Positions 11,712 through 26,296 are shown, counted from the first letter of the stretch. The stretch is 64,000 nt of DNA from Ecdyonurus torrentis (GCA_949318235.1 OX439133.1:753572-817571), one strand, 5' to 3'. Translations and numbers: made by a program. The notes: generated by a model not told the origin, from the letters alone.

Positions 11712-12592
11712 CAAAATATTTGATTGCTTAATAAGTTGGATTTGCATTTGGTACAAACTTTTTTCTGACATGAAACTTTTTATTTTATTAAGTCAATTCC
11801 ATTCTTTTTTTTTATTAATATACTTAAGTTTGGGCGATTGTTTTAATATAATCGATATTTATAAATCGATTTCTTTTCAATATTACCAATAGATTAAAAA
11901 AAAAAAAAAAAAAAAAATTAAACATGAAATATTATACATTGAATTGAATGTGAGACTTCCATCAACTTTTCTAACTTTCTGACAAAAAAAAATTATTTTC
12001 AATCTTAGGCTTTCCTAAGAAATTTTCTGCAAATTAATTATTTTTATTTTTTATCTCTTTTTTTATATTTATTTATTTTTTCTTTACTTTTTTACCAATC
12101 TTTCTTCCTTTTTTCTTCCTTTTTTTTTTTTTTTTTTTTTTCCCCCTTTTTTTAAATATTGTTTTTTAAAATTAGATTAATATAAAAATCATGCAGTTTT
12201 CAAAAAATATAAAAATACATTCGATCATTAAAAAGTATTTATTGCAATACTGAAAAGTTAAGAACGAGGTTCGCCAATACCGGAAACACGAAAACTCAGT
12301 CGCAATTTCCCATTCTCAGTTTATTAAAATTACTAAAATTAAAGTAAAAAACAAATCTCATTTAAATATAAAATGTTATTTATTTTTATTGCTATTATTT
12401 TTTGTATAAAATTTTGCTTTTATATGTTTATAAAATTAAATAATATTTTAATGTTATATAAAGTAATTTTTAAAACCTTAATTAAATGTATTGTTATACA
12501 TTTTATACCATGTATTTTATATTGTATAACTTTTTTTTATTATTTATAATAAATACAAATAAAAATTATTTCTTTCTCTTTCACACACATCA

Positions 12593-12598
<6 letters not shown>
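11227..12598. other. AT-rich spacer with homopolymers
   Basis: Poly(T) at 11668-11709, poly(A) near 11896-11917 and T-rich tract at 12100-12150. A CAGGTAAG at about 11540 on the plus strand lacks a pyrimidine tract. No gene seen. Confidence 0.55.

Positions 12599-12671
<73 letters not shown>
12599..12671. repeat. (CT)n microsatellite
   Basis: About 36 CT units preceded by a short CACA stretch. Confidence 0.97.
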
Positions 12672-12674
<3 letters not shown>

Positions 12675-14029
12675 CAAACATCCACACAAAAAATAAAAGA
12701 TTATTACTCGGCTAATATATATTTTCCGGTTAGTTATATTGAATATTGCGGTTGCAATAAGTAGCCATGTTTACACAATTTCTCCATAAATTTCCAATGT
12801 GCCACAGTTGCATTGTGCAGCAATAATATATGCAGCTGCATGCACACTGCAACAATGAACCATTGTTAACACAAATATGCTAGCTAGGGGTTGATAGCTA
12901 AGGGGTCGGGGGGACACCCCTGTCTCACACCAAACGTGTTTTTTATATGCTTTGTTATGAGCCACCGCACGCGCAAGGACTAAAAATAATTTATATTTTT
13001 TTGTTTATTTCTAAAACGTTATAGCGTGGAGAATGCACTTTAGGAAAATATTTTTAAAACTTTTTCTCGAGGGTTTTCTTCAAAATACTAACAAATTTAT
13101 TGCGAGGGGGAGTATGGGGTTTGTTGGAAATATTAATATACACAGAATTTTACTTTTAAATAGTTACAGTTTCAGTGCACACTTTTTTATTTACGAAATT
13201 TGAAAAGTTTTGGTGAAAATTAATACTTTATACAAATCGATTAAATGAGAAATTTCACTGATTGAGTTTGTAGTTATTATAAACAATGTTAAATCGGGAC
13301 GGTTATACTCATTATTTACATGAAATTGAAATATACAAATATTATGCAATGGACCACTTGCAATAAAATGTTTTGAATTGTTGCAACATGTGAAAACGAT
13401 TTTTCTAGGAAATGATTTAAGATTATTTTTAATTATTTATATTAATTTTTGAGTTGGCATTAAAATATTCTGCCAAATTTATAATATTTTTATTTTTAGT
13501 AATATTCTTTATAAATAAATCTAAAAATTAATAATAAAACTAGCAACTTATTATAATGGCTATTTTAACTTGTAGAAGCGAGATGGTGATATATTTGTGC
13601 ACTAATGCAATATGAAAATATGGGTTTTATTAGAAATAATGAATTAACCACAATAAAGTCTCGAAATGCCAAAAATGTAAGTGTAAAACGTTTAGAATAT
13701 GAAATAAATGCACACATTTGATATAACAAAAATACATTTGTATCATTTTGTTTTAAATTTCCATTGCATAATATGCTTTACTTGAAATACTAATAATGAG
13801 AAAAGATCCGATACTGTAATGCGGAATTAAGACATCAACACTCGAAATTAAAATCATACTAAATGCTGCTAAAAAGATCAAGTGAAATTAATAATAAAGT
13901 TCAAACTTCAATTCAGATCAAATGTGAAAAAATGAAAATTTTCCAATTTGATTTTTTTAAACAAAAATGTCAGCAATTTTAACTTTTTAAGCATTTGTGT
14001 TATTAAAAAAAAAACGCTACTTTTCCGGC
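12672..14029. other. Spacer
   Basis: 12760-12970 is relatively GC-balanced and contains GACACCCCTGTCTC. The remainder is AT-rich. No repeat family member or gene recognised. Confidence 0.5.
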
Positions 14030-14109
14030 GAGAGAGAGAGAGAGAATCGACTCCTATACAATATTATGTAAGAGTGAGTGAGTGAGAGGGAGAGAGAGAG
14101 AGAGAGAGA
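14030..14109. repeat. Interrupted (GA)n
   Basis: Two short GA runs (14030-14045 and 14088-14109) with a GAGT patch between them. Confidence 0.9.
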
Positions 14110-15814
<1,705 letters not shown>

Positions 15815-16735
15815 AAACAAAATCGTTATTTTTTTAATATGAGAAAGCTTCAGTCTTACAGTAGGTGCACTGTATAATATCACATCCTCACTCTCCCCCT
15901 AGTCGTACTGTATACAAAAGTTTGCATACATCAGAAAGCAAACATAAACAAAATCTGTATTTTGTGACCACGAGAAAGCTTCAGTCTTACAGTAGGTGCA
16001 CTGTATAATATCACATCCTCACTCTCCCCCTAGTCGTACTGTACACAAAGTTTGCATACATCAGAAAGCAAACATAAACAAAATCTGTATTTTGTGACCA
16101 CGAGAAAGCTTCAGTCTTACAGTAGGTGCACTGTATAATATCACATCCTCACTCTCCCCCTAGTCGTACTGTATACAAAAGTTTGCATACATCAGAAAGC
16201 AAACATAAACAAAATCTGTATTTTGTGACCACGAGAAAGCTTCAGTCTTACAGTAGGTGCACTGTATAATATCACATCCTCACTCTCCCCCTAGTCGTAC
16301 TGTACACAAAGTTTGCATACATCAGAAAGCAAACATAAACAAAATCTGTATTTTGTGACCACGAGAAAGCTTCAGTCTTACAGTAGGTGCACTGTATAAT
16401 ATCACATCTTCACTCTCCCCCTAGTCGTACTGTACACAAAGTTTGCATACATCAGAAAGCAAACATAAACAAAATCTGTATTTTGTGACCACGAGAAAGC
16501 TTCAGTCTTACAGTAGGTGCACTGTATAATATCACATCCTCACTCTCCCCCTAGTCGTACTGTATACCAAAGTTTGCATACATCAGAAAGCAAACATAAA
16601 CAAAATCTGTATTTTGTGACCACGAGAAAGCTTCAGTCTTACAGTAGGTGCACTGTATAATATCACATCTTCACTCTCCCCCTAGTCGTACTGTATACAA
16701 AAGTTTGCATACATCAGAAGACAAACATAAACAAT
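15815..16735. repeat. Tandem array, seven units of about 130 bp
   Basis: Units begin near 15841, 15972, 16102, 16232, 16362, 16492 and 16624, each starting GAGAAAGCTTCAGTCTTACA and running through CTCTCCCCCTAGTCGTACTG. Units are over 95% alike by eye, differing at sites such as TATACAAAA versus TACACAAA. Each holds a small inverted repeat GTTTGC...GCAAAC. The first and last units are the most divergent, as expected for a locally amplified minisatellite. Confidence 0.95.
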
Positions 16736-17961
<1,226 letters not shown>

Positions 17962-18057
17962 AAACACTGTTTCGCTAAATTAAATTCGGTATACAGTATA
18001 TAATATGAATTATAAATGACAATAATTACACAAAATAAAGGTTCTTTTTGCTTTAAA

Positions 18058-18175
18058 TTTAAAAGTTACCCCCTACTTTGTGACGTCATTTTCAAGTCTA
18101 TGGTAACTGCTACCTATGATAAAAATTTGAGCACCTGTGACCAGCAGATAAGAGAGAAATTAAACATTGAAATCA
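18058..18175 (+). repeat. Dispersed repeat family E, variant with 5' extension
   Basis: Begins AAAAGTTACCCCCTACTTTG, then TGACGTCAT, TGGTAACTGCTACCTATGAT and the GCACCTGTGACCAGCAG variant. The 44052-44185 copy shares the same extension. Confidence 0.7.
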
Positions 18176-18562
18176 GCTTGAAGAAAAAATAAAAAAAGTG
18201 TTTTTTTTTTTTTTTTTTTTTTTTTTGTCAGATTTTTCTATTTTGACAACTTGAATCAAAGCCCCGGTTTTCAATTTCCATTAAAATAAAATAATCAGTT
18301 TTATTTAAAATCAATGCAATCAATGAAAATACTTGACAAAATAAATATAAACTTAACTTAAAGTAAAAAAATTACAACTTTTTCTAAAAAGTTGACTCAT
18401 CTAATTTTGTACGTTAAATCAATAAAAATGTTAATTTAGATTTGTCTTGTTTAATATTGCCGATACAGGCTGATTAGTCATTCTGATTGATCTCAGTCGA
18501 TATAAATGAGCCACAATCAAAGACGTTTGTATGCCAAATCAATAATATATTGTCCAAACATA

Positions 18563-18944
18563 CACTATAAAAACAGATATCTACACATTCATGTGCATAC
18601 GTCCAAATATAACTATAATTATGATAAATATTTAAAATGACTACTCATATGCGCAGAATGTCATACTGAATGCGCTTCAATGCCATATTGAAGTAATAAA
18701 TACCGTTTCTCAGCTTCGTTTATGGCTATTATCTTTGGAAAATCGGTTATTTCTATATCAATTTCTCGCGTATTTGAAATTCAAGCTATATATTAACAGC
18801 AATGCACTCAAAAATATTGCTGCATTTTTAACTGGCAAAATGTGTCATTTTCCTATGCAGCCCATGTTATTGAGTGCTCACCCATGGCGTCGACTTTAAC
18901 ATGCATACCCTATAGGTTTTCACTAAACATTAGTTTTTGCAGTG
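18563..18944 (+). mobile_element. CACTA-ended non-autonomous element
   Basis: Ends are CACTATAAAAAC and, reverse-complemented, CACTGCAAAAACTAATG, with TA on both edges; 382 bp. Outside the family A segment it shares a CATACGTCCAAATATAA block and a CTATAATTATGAT block with the element at 21540-21935. No open frame. Confidence 0.6.
18645..18914 (+). mobile_element. MITE family A, copy inside CACTA-ended element
   Basis: Contains TATGCGCAGAATGTCATAC, TTAACTGGCAAAATGTGTCA, GGCGTCGACTTTAACATG and the right end GCATACCCTATA. The left terminal repeat is degraded. Confidence 0.8.
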
Positions 18945-19964
18945 TAGCCTCGGGCAGTGGAACAAACTAGATTGTGCAGCTTCGATTTGTATTTCTTTTA
19001 TTATGCAAATCATTTAACCGCAATAATAAGACACATTTTTATATCAATAAAATTAACATAAATCATTTGGCATTTGAACAATACCTTCAAATTGGATAGT
19101 TTGAGGCAGGACATGAAGAATTATCAGCTTACCTGAAACATCACAAAATTATATCATTAATATACAAATTTTAATTATTGTAAAGTAAAATACATTTTCA
19201 TAGCAAAAACTTGAAAGAAACCGTTTTTTTTTTTTTTTTTTTTTTTTTTTCATTTTTTAGTCATGATATTGGAAAATATTTTGAGATATGGCAGTTTTTT
19301 CTTCTTAATTCATGTATTTAAATTGTTTTTATTAATTCAAAATCATTTATTTATTAATTATTGCTATATTACTATGTAGTTCTTTAAAATGGGAAACATT
19401 TTAGTTTTTTTAACTTTTATTACTAAATTTATTTAATTACTTTTTATTATAAAACTTTTTTTTTTTTTTTTTTTTTACATTATATCATTTCTTGGAAATT
19501 CATTATTATTTAATAGCATTATGACAGAAAAAAAAAAAATAAAAAAAAAAAAAAAAAAAAAAAAAAGGTATTACACAAAAAGTATTTAAAATAATTTTCT
19601 GACATGGCAACATCATATCACAGCAAAAAAAAAAACTAAAAAAAAAAAAAAAAAACTACAATGCTAATAAAAAAGAAAAATATTATATTCTCCCCCTAAT
19701 AATGTAATTTTGTGAAATATATTGATAAAACTAAACTCATTTCCTATCAATAAATAAAGAAAATGACAGAGAGCGAGAGTTCTCACCCTAACTTCTTAAT
19801 TTTTGATTGACACATTAGAATAGTAGTTTAAATTAAAATAAAAAATGATTTTTTTATCATGATTTAATTTTTTTTTCTTTTTATGTCCCTGCAGACGTGG
19901 AAATATAAAGCAGATGGCCGCGCCAAGTCACGTTAGAAATATGACAGTCAATTATTGAGATGGA
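18945..19964. other. AT-rich spacer with a splice-site-like motif
   Basis: On the minus strand, TTTCAG|GTAAG at about 19131 (see findings). Several poly(T)/poly(A) runs (19223-19250, 19457-19477, 19541-19566). No gene. Confidence 0.5.
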
Positions 19965-20381
<417 letters not shown>

Positions 20382-20705
20382 CTAGATTTAGTGGGTGAGT
20401 GCTCGACACAGATAAATCATCACTAATAAAGTTAAATTGATGTTAAAACATAATTTGACTGGAGCAATAAAGTCCAATTTCATATTTAAAATCATATAAA
20501 TTTCGTCTTTAGTAAGAAAATGCATTATTTATAGTTTAAATTTTATAATGTCAAGTAGTAGTCCTCCCTCCTCCCCCACTGCCTGACTGCCTAGCTGGCT
20601 GGCTGGCTCTCGCTGCGAGACATGCATTGTCTTGGAGTTGTTAACTAATTTATATCACTTCAATCAAATTTCCAACCAAATATACAAATCAACGTAATAC
20701 CTACA
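20382..20705. other. Spacer
   Basis: Contains a pyrimidine/GGCT-rich patch at 20570-20620. Nothing else recognised. Confidence 0.6.
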
Positions 20706-20782
20706 TATGGACACCCTCAAGTACGGAAGTTTGTTTACTATTAAATCCCTTGTCAACTTACTTTTTTATCATTTAGAATACT
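20706..20782. repeat. Direct repeat, left copy, flanking family G
   Basis: A 77 bp segment beginning TATGGACACCCT and ending TTTATCATTTAGAATACT. It recurs at 21100-21180, on the other side of the family G insertion. Confidence 0.85.
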
Positions 20783-21060
20783 ATACAGCTCGTTCTGTAA
20801 AGTGAATCTCAATAACAGTGATTGGCTGACCAACAAAATAAGACACATTCATTAGTTGATCTTGTTTTTTTTTGAGCCGATAAAAGTGAGTCGCATATTG
20901 AGACTGGAACTTTTTTTTTTTTTTTTTTTTTGAAGTTTCGTTCATTTTCATTAAGTTCAAATTTCTAAAAGAAGAAATAACGATGCTCGACCATATGTAT
21001 AAACGTAGTAAACAGGTAATGACGTCATAACCAGCTGTTTTTATCAAAGGAACATTTTCG
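20783..21060 (-). repeat. Dispersed repeat family G, copy
   Basis: Shares CAGTGATTGGCTGACCAACA, CACATTCATTAGTTGATCTT and GACCATATGTATAAACGTA with 29257-29560. It contains an internal poly(T) of about 22 bp. A small open frame spans it but is interrupted differently in the other copy. The strand given is that of the frame; the true orientation is unknown. Confidence 0.7.
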
Positions 21061-21099
21061 AAGCTGGCTCAATATTTGTGTGTGATTTATAGACCGAGC

Positions 21100-21180
21100 T
21101 ATGGACACACTTAAATACGGAAATTTGATGTTTATACTTAAATCCAATGTCCACTTACTTTTTTTATCATTTAGAATACT
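21100..21180. repeat. Direct repeat, right copy, flanking family G
   Basis: Counterpart of 20706-20782, about 80% alike. At 80 bp it is too long for a target-site duplication, so it points to a segmental duplication or a repeat with internal insertion. Confidence 0.85.
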
Positions 21181-21539
21181 AGATTGATAATTACCATACC
21201 TTATTATCCATGAATTAGACACCAACACCTGGATTTTGTATTTATTTTTAGTTTGAACCTTTAAATCGAATCAAATCAAGTCGAATCGAATGCCATCATA
21301 ATCGATAATTCTAATATACTTCAATTCAAACATTACAAAAAATGTAAACATATTTGTCATGTCTTTATTTTGTAGTTTTCGATTACCGATTATAACAGAC
21401 CTTATACAATACTGTAAATATCCCAAGTTTTAACTTAGAAAAAGCATCTTTGTGCAATAAAAGTGCAGTAATGTGCAGTTAGTTTCAGGACAATGCAGTA
21501 CAAGCCAAATAAAATATTTTATAAATATGTAAGAATGTA
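21181..21539. other. AT-rich spacer
   Basis: Short (TCGAA)-like patch near 21265-21290. No feature recognised. Confidence 0.6.
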
Positions 21540-21935
21540 CACTATGAAAATAAACTGGTACACAGTTGTAGTTTACTGCGCATACATCCAAATATAATGC
21601 ATAAAGAGAAACTATAATTATATCAAATGCAGTTTAAGAAAAACGTAGCTTTTGTCTTTTTTTCTTAATTACTCTCAAAAATATTGCGAACTGGCAAAAT
21701 AAGTCATAATAATAATTAATAATAAATACGTCATTTTCCTAAGCAGCCCATGTTATTTAGTGATCCAACATGGCGTCGACGTAAACATGATGCAAACCCC
21801 CTAAAAATTCAAAATTCAAAAAAAAAATAATAATAATAATAATAAATAAAAAATCAAATATTTAAAATTTCTCTCTTTTCTTTAATCGTATTTACCTATA
21901 CGTAAAATAGTGAGTAGGCATTAGTTTTGCTAGTG
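21540..21935 (+). mobile_element. CACTA-ended non-autonomous element, second copy
   Basis: Ends are CACTATGAAAATAAAC and, reverse-complemented, CACTAGCAAAACTAATGCC; 396 bp. Flanks carry TA. Homologous to 18563-18944 outside the family A part. Contains an (ATA)n patch at 21826-21846. Confidence 0.6.
21669..21802 (+). mobile_element. MITE family A, 3' fragment
   Basis: Keeps CTCTCAAAAATATTGCGA, GCAGCCCATGTTATTTAGTG and ATGGCGTCGACGTAAACATG. The 5' half is missing. Confidence 0.75.
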
Positions 21936-22080
21936 TATCAATATATTACAATATTATTGCCAGTAAGTTGGCAAATACAATGCACATTATTTGTTATGCA
22001 CAAAAAGTGCACTCGATTGCAAATGTGCAACAACAGCACAAAATATCGAGACGATCAGCAATAAGAAATATCATTTTATT

Positions 22081-22248
22081 ATTGATTTAAATATCAAATC
22101 AAATATTTATTGATTTTAATATAAAATCAAATATTTATTGATTTTAATGTGAAATCAAATATTTATTGATTTAAATGTGAAATCAAATATTTATCGATTT
22201 TAATATAAAATTAAATATTTATTGATTTAAATGTGAAATAAAGCGATA
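22081..22248. repeat. 28 bp tandem array, six units
   Basis: Units of the form ATTGATTTAAATGTGAAATC plus AAATATTT, starting at 22081, 22109, 22137, 22165, 22193 and 22221. The last unit is diverged. Confidence 0.95.
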
Positions 22249-22836
22249 TTGCGAGAAAATTTAATTTTCAATATCAAATAGAGAAATTATATTGTTTATC
22301 TTGAAAAGTTTCTGAATTTACATTTTTTGTTTATCGCTGCTTCTTAATAACTATTATTATAAATTTTCAACCTTTTTTTTATATAAATTTAAGGAACAAA
22401 AACACGAAGAATTGCTTTAGAAAAAATGTTCAAGTTATTAAAAAAATATATAACAGTTATATAATTAAATGCTCCATTTTTTTTTTTTTTTTTTTTTTTT
22501 TTACATTCTTTTAAAACAATTTACATGCTATAGTTTTTTTTGGCAAAAAGAAGACGAAGAAATTCTTGACTAATTTATTCACTTCTTGGCTGCTGGATTT
22601 ATAAATTATACGTTTTTATTTGTTGATTTTTTAATTTTTTAGCTAAACTGCAATATTTATTTATTGATTTTTTGGCTTATTCAATATTCTGTCTCGTTGA
22701 TTTTTTGGCTTATTATTATTTTTTTTTCTCATTGATTCATTCTAGTGACTATATCAATTTATGGTATCTGCTAATTTATCGTAATTTCTATATGTATATT
22801 TATTTTGAATCTAAAAATAACAAAACTATAAAAATG
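22249..22836. other. AT-rich spacer
   Basis: Poly(T) at 22476-22501. TTGATTTTTTGGCTTATT recurs around 22660 and 22698. Nothing else. Confidence 0.55.
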
Positions 22837-22932
22837 CAGGTTACCCATCCAAGAACTGAACCAAACACAATGTTGCTTAACTTTTGATAAATTATTAAAA
22901 GCCTTTGCTCAAAAAAAAAAAAAAAAAAAAAG
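22837..22932 (-). pseudogene. 5S rRNA-like fragment (SINE3-type or pseudogene)
   Basis: On the minus strand it reads AAAAGTTAAGCAACATTGTG followed by TTCAGTTCTTGGATGGGTAACC. This closely follows the internal promoter half of animal 5S rRNA: the box A region (AAGCTAAGCAACG-like) and the box C region (GGTTAGTACTTGGATGGG-like). The 5' and 3' thirds of 5S are absent. A poly(T) run lies upstream in that orientation. A related copy lies at 23098-23200, so it is a dispersed 5S-derived repeat rather than a working gene. Confidence 0.55.
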
Positions 22933-23097
22933 TTGACTGTACATATTTTGTAATTTCTTTCCTTCTTATTGCTTGATTTTCATACTTATTTACTATATTT
23001 TCAGCAAGAATAATTCATAATTTCTTTCTCATTTATATATTATTTGTATTCATTTTTCAATACACATTAAATTTACAATTAAATAATAAAAACAATA

Positions 23098-23200
23098 AAA
23101 ATGAGCACCCATCCAAGTACTGACCACACACAACGTAGCTTAACTTTTGATCATTTATTGTAATTCTTAGCTCGAAGAAGAAAAAGAAAAAAAAAGGCAT
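23098..23200 (-). pseudogene. 5S rRNA-like fragment, second copy
   Basis: Minus strand reads AAAAGTTAAGCTACGTTGTG then GTCAGTACTTGGATGGGTGC, again matching 5S boxes A and C. Alignment with the first copy continues upstream through a CTCGAAG/CTC block to a T-rich tract. A shared non-5S flank supports a 5S-derived retroelement family. Confidence 0.55.
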
Positions 23201-23551
23201 AATACTCCATGGTTTGATTTGCAATAATAGAAAAGTAGCGCGCAGTCCATTAAGTAAATTGCAAGCAGCATTATCCATTGCAATAAATACAGTAAATAAA
23301 ATGTAATGCATAAGTAACCCAGGTACAGAGAATATGACTTGTTATATCAAACAAATGAAAACATATAATAACTGATATAAAGTGCAATAAAATGCATTAC
23401 AACCCTTGCATTGTAGAACAAAGCTAGCTGCATTATAAATATTATGGTGCATTATCATAACACCTACACTCACAATACAAACTGCTACTGACATTCACAT
23501 ACCTTGTATTTCAAAATATAAAAAAAGAAAAACTTGAAATCCGTTTGAAAG
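23201..23551. other. Spacer
   Basis: AT-rich, with scattered TGCATT/TGCAAT motifs. Nothing recognised. Confidence 0.6.
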
Positions 23552-23864
23552 TTAAAGGCGTAGAACACCTTGAACAAAAAAAGTTGTGTAATATCCTAAC
23601 AAACCTGAAATTCAACGTTGATTTGGCCGCAGTCATTGATTTCTAATTTATTTTCCATTCACACAATGACACTGGCGGTCAATGACGTCACAGCTCGCTT
23701 GTTTTACGCGCTGACTAGGCGAGCTGTGACGTCAGTGACCGGCAGCGGCATTTTGTGCATGGAAAATAAATTAGAAATCAATGACTCCGGCCAAATCAAT
23801 GTTGATTTTCAGGTTTGTTAGGATATTACGCAACTTTTTTGTTCAAGGTGTTCTACGCCTTTAA
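23552..23864. mobile_element. Long-hairpin MITE family D (TTAAAGG ends)
   Basis: Near-perfect inverted repeat: arms of about 140 bp begin TTAAAGGCGTAGAACACCTT and pair through a CCTGAAA block and the ATTTCTAATTTATTTTCCAT block to the TGACGTCA sites near the centre. The loop is about 30 bp. The TTAAAGG termini match those of family C, suggesting the same transposase source (T2/Kolobok-like). Confidence 0.85.
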
Positions 23865-23871
23865 GGTAATG

Positions 23872-23919
23872 GTCTACGGTGCGCAATTTTTTGGGAGGTG
23901 GTGCGAACCGTAGACCAAA
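23872..23919. repeat. Short inverted repeat
   Basis: GGTCTACGGTGCGC and GTGCGAACCGTAGACC form a small hairpin abutting family D, preceded by TTAAGGTAAT. It could be an internally deleted TTAA-type element. Confidence 0.5.
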
Positions 23920-23921
23920 GA

Positions 23922-24165
23922 TAACAGTAACAGCTACCTATGATAACATTTTCACCATCAGATAAGAGAGAATATAATGAAATTAACATGGGTTCTTATG
24001 GGACTAAAACTTCAAAAACTCATAATTTAAAATGTAGCATGGTGACCCCTAAATTTGTTACATTTTTGAAGACAACACATCCTAATGTATCACTGGGGAA
24101 AATTACGTTTTTTTAATTTTATTTTACAACTATTAAATTAAATGCCGCAGTACCTGATTTTGTAT
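23922..24165 (+). repeat. Dispersed repeat family E, long copy
   Basis: Holds GTAACAGCTACCTATGATAA, CAGATAAGAGAGAATATAAT, AACATGGGTTCTTATGG, GGTGACCCC and a tail with CCTAATGTATCACTGG and CCGCAGTACCTGATTTT. One of the fullest copies. Confidence 0.75.
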
Positions 24166-24264
24166 ATAAAACTGAAAGCTACGGGTGAAATACTATCTTG
24201 AGGTGAAGTATAGGTAGCCAGGTAGTCAACTAGTGGAAGTGACTACATGTTTATTTTCGCAGTG
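24166..24264 (-). mobile_element. CACTR element end with subterminal repeats
   Basis: The minus strand begins CACTGCGAAAATAAACATG, with TA outside, and continues with GACTACCTGGCTACCTAT. Similar ACCTGGCTACCT subterminal repeats occur next to CACTG ends at 44.95 kb and 54.25 kb. The partner end is uncertain: CACTGGGGAAAATTA at 24090 matches but also belongs to family E. Confidence 0.45.
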
Positions 24265-24692
24265 TAGCCAGTAAATGTAATTGTTTTACAGTCTATATCA
24301 CATTCGATGCTCTTTTTTTTTATATCGCTATATATAATCGATTGTTTTAAATATCGATATTAATGTATCGATGTTTTCATCTAATGTATTTTTATTTACA
24401 ATTCTACATTGCAAAAGTAAAAGTAGCAACCATAAAATTACTGAGACAGACAAAACAAAATCGAGACATAAGAATTCAAAAGCACAATAACACAAAAGTG
24501 GATCAAACTTTGCAAACGAGCAAAGTAAGTGACGTAATATATTTGAAATAACATCAATATCGCAGTTTGAACTAACATAAACATTTAGGAATAAACATGG
24601 AAGTGGGAGAATAATAATACAACATAGCATAAATTATCTGGTTTATGTTTCTAAAATACAGTATACGCGTATATATCCCTAAATATCTTTAT
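24265..24692. other. AT-rich spacer
   Basis: TATCGAT-rich patch at 24325-24375. Overlapping open frames on both strands show no protein-like pattern. Confidence 0.55.
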
Positions 24693-24999
24693 AAGGTGTG
24701 TTCGCATGACGTCATTCTGAATGCTTTTCAATGCTCTTCTTGAGCAATGAATAACATTGCTCAGCATAGGACAAACCTAGTTTTTGGCTATTTTCTTTTG
24801 AAAATTAACTACTTTTTTGGTCATTATTATTTTTCTCACATACTTGAGGTACTAATTCAACCTGTTAACAACATCAATGCTCTCAAAAACATGGCCAAGT
24901 ATTTTTAAACTGGCAAAATGTGCTATTTTCCTATACTGGACCATGTTATTTAGTACTAACTTATGACGTCGACTTTAACATCAATGAAACCTGCACCCT
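24693..24999 (+). mobile_element. MITE family A, full-length copy
   Basis: Starts AAGGTGTGTTCGCATGACGT and ends ATCAATGAAACCTGCACCCT. Internal blocks: GAATAACATTGCTCAGCATA, ACTTGAGG and AAACTGGCAAAATGTGC. Its left half closely matches the copy at 49865. Confidence 0.85.
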
Positions 25000-25656
25000 T
25001 AACTAAACAACTATGCATCTCAATTGAAGACAAAATGATATAGTTCACATTTTCAAGTATTAAAAAATATTTCTCGACGGTCGAAAGCTCGCAGAAAGTC
25101 AATACCAAACAAATAATATTTGTTAATACTTAATATTATTATTAAGTAAAAATACAATAAAATACTAAATATCGCACTTGCCGAGGAAAAGCGACACAAA
25201 GTTATTTCATGTTTGTGACTCCAGCTCTACTCCAATCAAATATGTAAATCCATTGAATCGACTCCTCATACATTACAAATAAATCTGATATTTCCGTTCT
25301 ATAAGCCTTGCATTGATAATAAGCTATATGAGCCACGAGGGGGAACAAATATTGGTCCGTGCTGTACCTTAGTCGCGAGTTAGTCCAACGACCTGAGGTT
25401 TACCTTGAAAACCTGGCCACTTCAAGCAACCTTGACTTACATAAGGTTCATAATCATATCTGTTAACATAGCAATATCAGCTCAAGGTTACGTTGAACTC
25501 AAACTTGATGCCAACAATAAGGGTCATGTTATTATTAATTAAAGATAGTATTTTGTGACTTATTAACACTTCAATTCAACTCTTTGCTAAAAAAACTGCT
25601 TTTTTTATTATTGTTTAGTGTTGTACGTAATTCAATAAAATTTTATTTATATACTA
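25000..25656. other. Spacer
   Basis: 25200-25510 is comparatively GC-balanced single-copy-looking DNA. No exon or repeat recognised. Confidence 0.5.
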
Positions 25657-25752
25657 CACTGCAAAAAAATTAGGTTCGTTTGTTTACTAAAATAATTTTT
25701 AATTTCGGTGGTTGCCTGCTAAATACTCCACCTGTAATTATCTGCGTTTATA

Positions 25753-26041
25753 TAGGGGGTTTGCACTCATATTTAAGAGCCACCATTTTGTTGGTCAGGA
25801 ATACATAGGCCAGCATAAGAAAAACGTCATTTTTTTAATATAACAAAAGAAGCTTCAAAGCTCAATCAAAGCCATATTTCTAGCTCCTAATAAGCTTGAA
25901 GAATATGAGAAAAAAAATTCTGTTGAAATAAACTCTTTTTATATAAGAAAAATTAGTAGAAATGATGTTTCCCCTATGCTGGACAAGGCATTAGGCACCA
26001 CAAACATGGTGACAAAGCGCTAGGATGTGAAAGGGGTATAA
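25753..26041 (+). mobile_element. MITE family B
   Basis: Begins TATAGGGGGTTTGCACTCAT. Contains AGGCCAGCATAAGAAAAACG, CATTAGGCACCACAAACATG and GACAAAGCGC. It aligns over about 280 bp with 63695-63969. The termini resemble family A, but the interior is different apart from the GACAAAGCGC/AAGCGC area. Confidence 0.75.
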
Positions 26042-26042
26042 T

Positions 26043-26296
26043 ATAGGGTGCTTGCATTCATGTTAAAGTCGACGCCATATGTGAGCACTAAATAACACAT
26101 TTTGCCAGTTTAAAAATATTACGCAATATTTTTGAGAGCATTGATGTTGGTTGAATTTCAAATAAGAAAAATAATAATAAATAATTGTCTAAAGAAAGTA
26201 GCTAAAAAGGACGTTTGTTCTATGCTGGGAAATGTTATTCATTGCTCCACTATGGCGTCAAAGCGCATTAAATATGAATCACTCATACAACCCTAT
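26043..26296 (-). mobile_element. MITE family A, copy
   Basis: Starts ATAGGGTGCTTGCATTCATG, immediately after family B, and ends at ACTCATACAACCCTATA. Holds GTCGACGCCATATG and CATTGCTCCACTATGGCGTC. Confidence 0.85.

Noticed and set aside
15815..16735. CRISPR array
   Set aside because: The whole 130 bp unit is repeated with no unique spacers; eukaryotic tandem repeat.
24090..24264. CACTGGGGAAAATTA...CAGTG as one complete CACTR element
   Set aside because: The left motif belongs to the family E consensus (compare about 31386), so the pairing with the genuine right end is unsafe.
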